14,289 bases of DNA, from positions 1-14,289 of the forward strand of contig NZ_JOID01000055.1 in assembly GCF_000719865.1 (NCBI RefSeq). Direction: 5' to 3'. The notes under the pieces are model-generated. The model had not been told where the DNA came from, made no database searches, and saw only the letters and a list, made by a program, of their open reading frames with translations. This DNA comes from Streptomyces albus subsp. albus (GTDB lineage Bacteria > Actinomycetota > Actinomycetes > Streptomycetales > Streptomycetaceae). Numbering within the stretch: the first letter of the stretch is position 1; each line of letters starts with the position of its first letter. The position numbers and the translations under genes are program-made. Below, one piece after another: positions 1 to 5,184 of this stretch.

Positions 1-19
1 CGCCGGGCCCATCCCGGCG
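1..19. terminator. Hairpin, possible terminator of an upstream gene
   Basis: CGCCGGG-CCCAT-CCCGGCG forms a perfect 7-bp stem with a 5-base loop at the very start of the window. No T-tract follows, as is usual in high-GC actinomycetes. The gene it would end lies outside the window, so this is only a structural call. A second, weaker hairpin (CACCGC-N6-GCGGTG) follows at 42-59. No gene is visible in 1-195. Confidence 0.3.
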
Positions 20-195
20 TGGGGCCCCGTCAACGGTCCCGCACCGCAACCCCGCGGTGGATGTGACTCCGGGCGCGGAAGCCGGCCGCGCAGGAGAGCC
101 TGAATCGGTGTGACCGACTGAGCCAACAAGCTCGGTCCGTTCACGGCCGAGAAGTTGACGTCTCCGAAGCCTTCTCGCGCTGACATGATCGGGCT

Positions 196-501
196 GTGTC
201 CGAGTTCAGTTGGCCGGGTGGCCCCGGGGTGCCGACCGCTGAGGAGACTCGCCGGAGTTGGAAGGCGACAGTCTCCGCACTGCCTGTCGGAGCCCGCGTC
301 AGTGGGCGAGTCATCGGCCGCCAGCCGTTCGGGGTCTTCCTCCTGTTCGACGGAGTGCCCAACGCCGTGGGGCTGGCCGAAATCGCGGGCATGCCTTGTG
401 GCGTCGAGCTGCCTGCCCTCGGGGCCGTCGTCGTCGGGGAGGTCGTCTGGCACGCCGGCCACAACTGTCAGGTCAGGATCAAGCTGGACGAGCCCCGGTG
501 A
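196..501 (+). CDS. Small S1/OB-fold-like protein
   Basis: This 101-residue protein has no signal peptide or membrane segment and should be cytosolic. Residues about 30-97 read like an S1-type OB fold: VGARVSGRVIGRQPFGVFLL followed by a GVPNAVGLAEIAGM-type segment and a closing basic strand (QVRIKLDEP). This matches the S1 pattern of strand, Gly-rich turn with G-V-F-[LV], and a loop before the last strands. Single S1-like domains usually bind RNA, but no ligand can be read here. The GTG at 196 is chosen because the fold begins soon after it; there is no strong Shine-Dalgarno sequence directly upstream, so the start is uncertain. A hairpin follows four bases after the stop, suggesting a single-gene transcript. 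Confidence 0.7.
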   Translation: MSEFSWPGGPGVPTAEETRRSWKATVSALPVGARVSGRVIGRQPFGVFLLFDGVPNAVGLAEIAGMPCGVELPALGAVVVGEVVWHAGHNCQVRIKLDEPR

Positions 502-505
502 TTGA

Positions 506-531
506 CCACCTGATACCGAAGACGCAGGTGG
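506..531 (+). terminator. Hairpin after the S1-like gene
   Basis: CCACCTG and CAGGTGG form a perfect 7-bp stem around a 12-base loop, starting four bases after the TGA of the S1-like gene. Position and symmetry fit an intrinsic terminator lacking a U-tract. Not tested thermodynamically. Confidence 0.4.
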
Positions 532-657
532 CGCCCGGCCGGTACGGAGGAAGTGCCCGTCACCGCTGAGTCCGTACGGTCTGACCGATACCAGCGACGG
601 AGGCGAGCCGGTACCAAGAGGGCGCCTGACCACACGGAGAAGACGGGAGGCCGGGCG

Positions 658-1161
658 ATGGGCAGGCAGCGTGCCCGGAATCGGGCGAGACCACTGAGCG
701 GCATCTTCGCCGCCGACACGCAGGTGTTCCGGTTCTACCCGGACGGGACGGTGCTGGACGTCCTGGTGCGTCCAGCCCCCAGCCGCGGCGACGGCGAGAC
801 CATCGCCCGCCGGCTGCACCGCGACAACCCTCTTCGAGGGGTGCACGCCGTCCCCTACGAGCAACACGGGAAGACCATCGGCTTCACGACGCGCGGACAC
901 CCGCGGGACGACGCCATCACCGTCCGCGGCACCTGGTCGCACGGCCGCCTCGTCCTCAACCCGGCCGGACAGGGCTGGCAGACCGGCCCTCAGCTCTTCG
1001 CCCGGGCCACAGCAGCGGGCCGCCCACGGAACCGGCCCCCACCTCCGGCCGGCCCGGGCGCGGATGAAGCCGGGTGGTGCTGCCCCGGTAGGACGTCAAC
1101 TCCGGGAACAGCGCCTCGATATCAAGCGGGCGCGGCGGTGTGGTCCTCGACCTGCACGTGA
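658..1161 (+). CDS. Uncharacterised small protein, C-terminus probably replaced
   Basis: The ATG at 658 is preceded by GGGAGG (645-650) at good spacing, giving 167 residues. An in-frame ATG at 553 adds an Arg-rich 35 residues without an SD and looks wrong. Residues about 12-116 look like a coherent domain: FRFYPDGTVLDVLV, then an RRLHRDNPLRGVHAV segment, GFTTRGH, an AITVRGTWSHGRLVL strand pair, and a final WQTGPQLFAR. Small actinobacterial proteins of this style exist and I assign no function. After about residue 116 the sequence turns into low-complexity Pro/Gly/Arg (RPRNRPPPPAGPGAD). On the opposite strand the same DNA reads as a DUF1963-like fragment. I infer that the native stop was lost at a junction near position 1000 and the reading frame now runs through relic DNA. 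Confidence 0.6.
   Translation: MGRQRARNRARPLSGIFAADTQVFRFYPDGTVLDVLVRPAPSRGDGETIARRLHRDNPLRGVHAVPYEQHGKTIGFTTRGHPRDDAITVRGTWSHGRLVLNPAGQGWQTGPQLFARATAAGRPRNRPPPPAGPGADEAGWCCPGRTSTPGTAPRYQAGAAVWSSTCT
1001..1126 (-). pseudogene. Relic of a DUF1963/YwqG-like gene (N-terminal fragment)
   Basis: On the minus strand, 1126 to 1001 reads LDIEALFPELTSYRG, then STTRLHPRPGRPEVGAGS, then VGGPLLWPG. From memory of the family, actinobacterial DUF1963-type proteins contain a TxRLHPRPG...SxGGPLLWPADEPWP stretch near the N-terminus. Here the match stops exactly after GGPLLWP and continues into sequence that is coding on the other strand. No plausible start codon with SD precedes the fragment in this frame. 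The piece is therefore read as a broken gene abutting the neighbouring plus-strand ORF. It was identified by eye without a search. Confidence 0.4.
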
Positions 1162-1183
1162 CCCTGAGCAGCCGCCGGCCGCC

Positions 1184-1240
1184 GTGACGCAGCGCCTCGG
1201 AAGGCACCGCCCCGGCACCGGCGCTGTCGGAAGCCGTCAC
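1184..1240. terminator. Imperfect inverted repeat between convergent genes
   Basis: GTGACG-c-AGCGCC pairs with GGCGCT and CGTCAC, with a 9-base bulge on one arm and a 23-base loop. It lies in the 95-base gap between the convergent small protein and the MFS gene, where a bidirectional terminator would be expected. The bulge makes the call weak. Confidence 0.25.
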
Positions 1241-1256
1241 ATCCTGCCCGACCACT

Positions 1257-2501
1257 TCATACCGTGGTCTCCTCGGCCGACTTCGCATCGGTGGGTGCCG
1301 CCGTGCGCCGGGGGAGAAGCAGCGGGGTCACCAGCAGGAGCGCGCCGGCCAGAGCGATGGCCGTGCGCGGGCCGAGGAGGCTGCCCAGGATGCCCCAGAG
1401 CGCGGTCAGCAGCGCGGTCGTGGCCCTGGCCGTCACGGTCCAGGCGGTGAGCGTGCGGGTTATCCGGTCGGTCGGGGTGTGCTGGAGGCGGTAGGTGGCG
1501 TGGACGGGGTTGAAGACCCCGCAGCAGAGGATGAGCCCGAACTCGACGCCCATGACCAGCAGCAGCCCCGCGGTGCCCGGCCCCACGAAGACCAGGCCGA
1601 CGGGCCAGACCGCGCGCAGCGTCCCCGCCACGACCAGGACCCGGCGCTGCCCGAACCGGGTGACGAGCGGCCCGGCCAGCCGCGCGCCGAGCAGCCCGCC
1701 GATCGAGGGCGCGGCGAAGGCGAGGCCGTAACTCCACGGTGCGAACCCCAAATCGTCGAGCATCAGCACGGTCAGCAGCGGCTGGAGGGCCATGACCAAG
1801 GCGTTGAACAGCGTGGTGTTGAAGAACAGCGGGCGGAGTGTCGCGTCGGCGAGGATGTGCCGCCAGCCGTCGAGAAGCTCCGCGGCCCGCATACGCGCGG
1901 CCTCCCGGTGCGCGGGCGGTGGTTCCTTCCCGCCCATCGCCCGCAGGCCCAGGGCCGAGAGCAGGTAGCTGACCGCATCGGCCGCCACGGTCGTCACCGG
2001 TCCGAGGAGCCCGATGGCCGCCCCGCCCAGCGGCGGTCCGATGACCGCGGCCGTCCAGGTCGTCGCCTCCAGCCGGGCGTTGGCGGCGAGCAGGTCCTCG
2101 GGCGGCAGCAGCGTCTTCAGGTACGCGCCGGAGGCCGCGCGGAAGGTGATGTCGGCCGCCGCGACGACGACGCAGACCAGCAGGAGCTGGAGGAAGGTGA
2201 GCGCGCCCAGCGCGAACGCGGCGGGAATCGTCAGGAGCGCCGCGCACCGCGCCAGATCCGCCGTGATCAGCACGGGCCGCTTGCGGCGGAACTCCGCCCA
2301 CGGCCCGAGCGGCACCGCCACGGCCGCGCCCACCGCGGCCCCCGCGGCGGACAGCGCGGCGACCTCGGCCGGCCCGGCGTGCAGCACCTGCACGGCGATC
2401 AGGGGGAACGCGCCGAAGGCGAGCCAGGTGCCCAGCGCGCTCGTCCCGTACGCCGCCCAGAGCCACCCGAACCCCGGCCCCAGCCGCTGCCCGCTCCCCA
2501 T
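1257..2501 (-). CDS. MFS transporter, probable exporter
   Basis: This 414-residue integral membrane protein has about twelve hydrophobic segments, the usual size for a single-unit Major Facilitator permease. It opens with a helix containing GFGWLWAAYGTSALGTW. The loop between helices 2 and 3 carries a motif-A-like GPWAEFRRKRP (residues about 66-76). The TAAVIGPPLGGAAIGLLGP segment resembles helix 5 of the EntS/MFS_3-type exporters, so efflux of a small molecule is the likely role; the substrate cannot be read. I start at the ATG at 2501 because AGGTGG lies just upstream on this strand and the first helix follows. The longer frame from 2609 has no SD. The gene diverges from a truncated LysR gene that presumably once controlled it. 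Confidence 0.85.
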   Translation of the reverse strand: MGSGQRLGPGFGWLWAAYGTSALGTWLAFGAFPLIAVQVLHAGPAEVAALSAAGAAVGAAVAVPLGPWAEFRRKRPVLITADLARCAALLTIPAAFALGALTFLQLLLVCVVVAAADITFRAASGAYLKTLLPPEDLLAANARLEATTWTAAVIGPPLGGAAIGLLGPVTTVAADAVSYLLSALGLRAMGGKEPPPAHREAARMRAAELLDGWRHILADATLRPLFFNTTLFNALVMALQPLLTVLMLDDLGFAPWSYGLAFAAPSIGGLLGARLAGPLVTRFGQRRVLVVAGTLRAVWPVGLVFVGPGTAGLLLVMGVEFGLILCCGVFNPVHATYRLQHTPTDRITRTLTAWTVTARATTALLTALWGILGSLLGPRTAIALAGALLLVTPLLLPRRTAAPTDAKSAEETTV

Positions 2502-2555
2502 GCCCCGCCCCCCACCTGGACTCTCGCCCGCACCAGCGATCCGCGAGCCGGAAGC

Positions 2556-2584
2556 ATCACAACGCACAAGAGGTCGAGGATCAA
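2556..2584 (-). promoter_or_regulatory. Possible promoter of the MFS gene
   Basis: On the minus strand TTGATC (2584-2579) and TGTGAT (2561-2556) are separated by 17 bases, a spacing fitting a vegetative sigma factor, about 55 bases upstream of the MFS start. The match to consensus is partial. It sits next to the palindrome at 2602-2624. Confidence 0.3.
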
Positions 2585-2601
2585 ACAACCACCAAGCCAC
2601 C

Positions 2602-2624
2602 GGCCACAACCAGCAGTTGTGGCC
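2602..2624. promoter_or_regulatory. Perfect 23-bp palindrome, probable LysR operator
   Basis: GGCCACAAC-CAGCA-GTTGTGGCC is a perfect 9-5-9 inverted repeat in the gap between the divergent MFS and LysR genes. It ends 13 bases before the LysR ATG and lies just upstream of the possible MFS promoter. LysR regulators commonly bind dyads between themselves and a divergent target, so this is the best operator candidate. The regulator is now truncated, so the site may be orphaned or used by another protein. Confidence 0.55.
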
Positions 2625-2637
2625 CTAGGGTGCCGCC

Positions 2638-2802
2638 ATGGACCTCGCCACCGTCCGCACCTTTGTCACGGCCGCCGAAGCGGGGCAGTTCCAGGAAGCC
2701 GCCCCCGAGCTCGCGGTCACCCAGCAGGCCGTCTCCAAGCGCATCGCCGCGTTGGAACGCACCCTCGGCATACGGCTGTTCACCCGCACCCCGCGCGGCG
2801 CC
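2638..2802 (+). pseudogene. LysR-family regulator, truncated after the HTH domain
   Basis: The frame opens with MDLATVRTFVTAAEAGQFQE and contains VTQQAVSKRIAALERTLG and IRLFTRTPRGA, a textbook LysR winged-helix N-terminus (about 55 residues). In intact relatives this is followed by a linker helix and a roughly 200-residue effector-binding domain. Here it changes after TPRGA into unrelated GRAGSPRCPSRQ sequence and stops at 2913, overlapping the 3' end of a lipoprotein gene on the other strand. The effector domain is missing and no continuation was found in the other plus-strand frames. An isolated DNA-binding piece might still bind the adjacent palindrome, but LysR proteins need the linker helix to dimerise, so loss of function is likely. 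Confidence 0.8.
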
Positions 2803-2843
2803 GGCAGGGCGGGGTCGCCGAGATGCCCAAGCCGTCAGGCCAC

Positions 2844-3233
2844 TCAGCTCGTCTTGTTGAGCTCCTGTGTGACCGGCCCGTCCGGATCGGACTGGAAGTA
2901 CAGCGTGTCCTGATCGTCTACATAAAGCTGGATCCCGCCGATCTTGCCGAGCCCGCCGTCCTCGACCCCCAAGTACACGAAATCGCTCGACGTGCCCGGA
3001 TCCTCATAGTCCCAGCTGCCACTGAAGTCGACCGGATCCGCGCCCTCGCCCGTCGTCACACCGGTGGCCGAGAACGTGCCGTCCGCTGATAGCTCGATCT
3101 GCCCGCCGTCGGCGTCGCGGTACACACCGGGCAGCTTCTCCGGGTCGACCGCCCCCGAGCACGCCGAGAGGACCACCGCGGAAGCGGCAAGCATGGCGAA
3201 GAGCCACCGTTCACTTGTTCTCTTGCCTGTCAC
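2844..3233 (-). CDS. Small secreted lipoprotein
   Basis: This 129-residue protein has a lipoprotein signal peptide: a basic start (TGKRTSERR-like charge pattern), a hydrophobic stretch FAMLAASAVV and lipobox LSAC with Cys25. The mature part should be anchored on the outer face of the membrane. It contains LPGVYRDADGGQIELSADGTF and VDFSGSWDYED, ending in an LYVDDQDTLYF strand. This resembles small beta-sandwich or lipocalin-like lipoproteins whose 'GxY...G.I.L..DGTF' pattern is common in actinomycetes; the function is unknown. The start is GTG at 3233, overlapping (GTGA) the stop of a short ORF upstream on the same strand. No SD is seen, so translation may depend on coupling. Confidence 0.8.
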   Translation of the reverse strand: MTGKRTSERWLFAMLAASAVVLSACSGAVDPEKLPGVYRDADGGQIELSADGTFSATGVTTGEGADPVDFSGSWDYEDPGTSSDFVYLGVEDGGLGKIGGIQLYVDDQDTLYFQSDPDGPVTQELNKTS

Positions 3234-3406
3234 GATCCCAGCGTAATGCTGGGATCGGTCACATGAGTCTTGGGTGGCATCGGCCCCTCTTCAGGCGTGA
3301 ATTCGGGCTCCGCGGCGGGCTCCGGGGCCGGTGCCGGAGCTGACGCCGGCGCCGGAGCGGCCATGGCGCGGGTCATGAGCTGACGGGCCTGCGCGTCGGG
3401 CGGCAT
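3230..3406 (-). pseudogene. 58-codon relic copying the TPR/linker part of the AAA ATPase gene
   Basis: On the minus strand an ATG at 3406 opens a frame reading MPPDAQARQLMTRAM, then an Ala/Pro/Glu linker (AAPAPASAPAPAPEP...), ending PKTHVTDPSITLGS at a TGA (3232-3230). DAQARQLM[AT]RAM and the Ala/Pro linker match residues about 55-90 of the AAA ATPase at 11023-12324. At DNA level 3361-3397 is identical to 12126-12162 at 36 of 37 positions. Everything after the linker, including the ATPase domain, is absent. The start lacks a spaced SD. Its stop overlaps the start of the lipoprotein gene by GTGA, suggesting that a longer parent gene once preceded the lipoprotein in an operon. Nothing further was recognised in 3407-3538. 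Confidence 0.6.
3234..3256. promoter_or_regulatory. Perfect 23-bp palindrome abutting the lipoprotein start
   Basis: GATCCCAGC-GTAAT-GCTGGGATC is a perfect 9-5-9 dyad directly against the GTG of the lipoprotein gene. It could be an operator or, in RNA, a hairpin hiding the ribosome entry site. It also encodes the last codons of the relic ORF upstream. The sequence is unrelated to the LysR-side palindrome despite identical geometry. Confidence 0.45.
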
Positions 3407-3538
3407 CCTCGCCGATCAGACCTTCTTGCGAGGGGACCACCCGCTTCAGCCGGTGGGGGAATCGCATCCTTGGGCCGGAGTCGCGCAGCGGGCCGGTGGC
3501 CGTACCGCGCCGTGTCGAAACGTGCGCCGTGGAAGGGG

Positions 3539-3997
3539 CTACGCGCCGTCGTTGTCGGCGCGCAGGGAATGGATCATCCTCCGCAGGATCCGCAACGCGT
3601 CCGACTGCTCGGCCTCGGTCAGCCCGGCCAGCATTCTGGTCTCCACGGACCGGACGGCTGCGCTGGCCCTCTCGAGGCTTCGCCGGCCGCGAGGCGTGAG
3701 CCGCGTCGGAAGCGCCTTCCCGACGGGTGCCTCCGCGGGCCTGGTCACGTAGCCGTCTCGTTCCAGAGCCTGGAGCAGCACGTTCATCGTCTGCCGTGTC
3801 ACGAACGCGCCGCGCGCGAGCTCGGAGTTCGACAGGCCCGGTCGTTGTGCCAGCAGTTCCAGGCAGGAGTAGTGCGTCACGCTCATCCCGAGCGGTCGCA
3901 GCACTTCCTCCATGGCCGTACGGAGGGCGCTCGACGCTTCCTTGAGCAGGTAGCCCAGTGACGTCTCCAGGTCGACGCCGACACCTTGTTGCTTCAT
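3539..3997 (-). CDS. MarR-family transcriptional regulator
   Basis: This 152-residue protein has a MarR layout: an N-terminal dimerisation helix, then winged helix-turn-helix from about residue 38 (MSVTHYSCLELLAQRPGLSN, SELARGAFVTRQTMNVLLQA, LERDGYVTRP). A wing follows (about 86-98, LPTRLTPRGRR), and the C-terminal helices (TEAEQSDALRILRRMIHSL) complete the dimer. Length is typical. The ATG at 3997 is used because the homology begins there, although no SD precedes it. The first operator palindrome overlaps this ATG, so the transcript may be leaderless or very short. It diverges from a VOC-family gene 63 bases away with two perfect operators between, so autorepression and repression of the VOC gene are the expected behaviour. 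The inducer cannot be told. Confidence 0.9.
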   Translation of the reverse strand: MKQQGVGVDLETSLGYLLKEASSALRTAMEEVLRPLGMSVTHYSCLELLAQRPGLSNSELARGAFVTRQTMNVLLQALERDGYVTRPAEAPVGKALPTRLTPRGRRSLERASAAVRSVETRMLAGLTEAEQSDALRILRRMIHSLRADNDGA

Positions 3998-4013
3998 GTC
4001 AGCATTCTGACAT
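3996..4013. promoter_or_regulatory. MarR operator 1
   Basis: ATGTCAG-CATT-CTGACAT is a perfect 7-4-7 dyad covering the marR start codon. It shares the core TGTCAG-N4-CTGACA with the next site, 28 bp away centre to centre. Binding here would block marR expression directly. Confidence 0.75.
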
Positions 4014-4023
4014 AGGTTGATGC

Positions 4024-4041
4024 GTGTCAGAAAGCTGACAC
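4024..4041. promoter_or_regulatory. MarR operator 2
   Basis: GTGTCAG-AAAG-CTGACAC is a perfect 7-4-7 dyad with the same core as operator 1. It ends five bases before the GAAGGAG ribosome site (4046-4052) of the VOC gene, well placed to stop its transcription. Size and symmetry fit MarR dimers, which bind 16-20 bp palindromes. Confidence 0.75.
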
Positions 4042-4060
4042 AAAGAGAAGGAGCGTCATC

Positions 4061-4429
4061 ATGCCCGTCACCGGCCCCGACTTCATCTCGCTTCAAGTGC
4101 GCGACCGCGACGCTTCGCGGGCGTTCTACGAGCAGTACCTGGGCCTCGTCCGCTCGCCGGCCGGACCTCCGCACGCCGTCGTCTTCGAGACGAAGCCGAT
4201 CGCCTTCGCACTCCGCGACGTCATTCCCGGCACCGACCTCGCATCCGTCGTCCAGCCCGGCATCGGTGCCGCGATCTGGCTCCACGCCACCGACGTCCAG
4301 GCCATCCACGACGCGCTCGTCGCCGACGGTCACACCATCGTCTCCGCACCGATCGACGGCCCCTTCGGCCGGACCTTCACCTTCGCCGACCCCGACGGCT
4401 ACCAGATCACGCTCCACGACCGCGCTTGA
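4061..4429 (+). CDS. VOC (glyoxalase/bleomycin-resistance) family protein
   Basis: This 122-residue cytosolic protein has the size of a single VOC unit of two beta-alpha-beta-beta-beta modules. Module 1 is DFISLQVRDRDASRAFYEQYLGL with a following VVFETKPIAFALRD strand pair. Module 2 is IWLHATDVQAIHDALVADG, ending in the hallmark PFGRTFTFADPDGYQITLHD. Family members include metal-dependent enzymes (glyoxalase I, dioxygenases, FosA-type transferases) and drug-binding proteins. The usual terminal Glu ligand is replaced by His119, so enzyme versus binding protein cannot be settled. The start at 4061 is supported by GAAGGAG 8 bases upstream. It is divergent from and probably repressed by the MarR neighbour, suggesting an inducible detoxification pair. 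Confidence 0.88.
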   Translation: MPVTGPDFISLQVRDRDASRAFYEQYLGLVRSPAGPPHAVVFETKPIAFALRDVIPGTDLASVVQPGIGAAIWLHATDVQAIHDALVADGHTIVSAPIDGPFGRTFTFADPDGYQITLHDRA

Positions 4430-4496
4430 TCGGCCCAACACCACCGGACGATCACCAGCGGTCGCGCCCGGGACTTGTGCCCGAGGGCGTCAACGG

Positions 4497-4606
4497 CCGA
4501 CTCGACACCTCCGCGGCACCGTTCTCGGCTTCCGTAACCCGACCAACCACATCGCGCGCAGCCTGCTCGACACCAGCGGCTTCAGCCCCCCGACTGCGCC
4601 CTCTGC
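4497..4606 (+). pseudogene. Possible transposase C-terminal relic
   Basis: In the gap between the VOC and DUF4259 genes one plus-strand frame reads RHLRGTVLGFRNPTNHIARS then LLDTSGFSPP. This recalls the 'GFRNLTNYIARSLLETGGF' type ending I associate with actinobacterial insertion-sequence transposases. It has no start of its own and degenerates after about 4600. The recollection is not backed by a search, and the family is not assigned. Nothing else was recognised in 4430-4708 apart from the ribosome site of the next gene. Confidence 0.25.
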
Positions 4607-4708
4607 CGCGATGAGCCGCGAGACCGCTCCCGTCACCGCCCGGGCAGGGCTCTTTGTCAGTGGCTGCTGCCAAGATCGGCAGAACCGGCCACGAAACGGG
4701 AGAACACC

Positions 4709-5134
4709 ATGGGCACTTGGGATGTCGGGCCTTTCGGCAACGACACCGCGGCGGACTTCAGCGGAACCCTCGACGAGGCGGCCGTGGAGAAACGCGCGGG
4801 CGTCGTCCACGCCGCCCTCACCCGCGTGATCGACACCGCGGACTACCTCGAAGCACCCGAGTCCGAGGAAGCCGTCGCGGCGGCCGCCCTCATCGCCGCG
4901 CAGTGCCCCGAGGGCGAGCCCGCCGATCCCGTCTACGGGCCGAAGGAGCCGCTCCCCGACCTCACGGATCTCCGCGACCTCGCACTCCAAGCCCTCGACC
5001 GCGTCATGACCGCACCGTCGGAGCTGATGGACCTCTGGGACGAGTCGGACGGCGGCCCCTGGCGCACGAACATCCGGAACCTGCGGAACGTGCTCATGCC
5101 CCAGCCTCCCGGAGAACAGCTCACGCTGCTCTGA
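4709..5134 (+). CDS. DUF4259 domain protein
   Basis: This 141-residue soluble protein begins GTWDVGPFGNDTAADFSGTL, the signature opening of DUF4259 proteins (G-T-W-x-x-G-P-F-x-N-D-x-A-x-D-F). It continues with helical segments rich in Ala and Glu, including ESEEAVAAAALIAAQCPEG, and ends in a SELMDLWDESDGGPWRTNIR segment typical of the family. The whole chain is one domain of normal length. The biochemical role is unknown. GGGAG at 4698-4702 supports the ATG at 4709. The next gene follows 50 bases downstream on the same strand, so the two probably share a transcript. DUF4259 genes are often found beside genes for other small immunity-like proteins; that link is inference here. Confidence 0.85.
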   Translation: MGTWDVGPFGNDTAADFSGTLDEAAVEKRAGVVHAALTRVIDTADYLEAPESEEAVAAAALIAAQCPEGEPADPVYGPKEPLPDLTDLRDLALQALDRVMTAPSELMDLWDESDGGPWRTNIRNLRNVLMPQPPGEQLTLL

Positions 5135-5184
5135 ACGACCGAACCCCCGCCACCAGTCCACACGTCACCCCCGGAAGGCCCACC

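Noticed and set aside
42..59. CACCGC-N6-GCGGTG hairpin as an operator
   Set aside because: A 6-bp GC-rich dyad is expected often by chance here, and no neighbouring regulator gene supports it.
1479..3089. Long plus-strand open frame of 536 codons
   Set aside because: It is antisense to the MFS and lipoprotein genes; its product is Arg/Pro/Gln-rich low complexity with no domain, as expected from the complementary strand of high-GC coding DNA.
3539..4444. A 301-residue version of the MarR protein starting at 4444
   Set aside because: The added N-terminal half is antisense to the VOC gene and crosses both operators; the MarR homology begins at the ATG at 3997.
4655..4668. Third MarR half-site (TGTCAG followed by CTG) before the DUF4259 gene
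   Set aside because: The second half is incomplete and the spacing is three rather than four bases, so it is probably chance.
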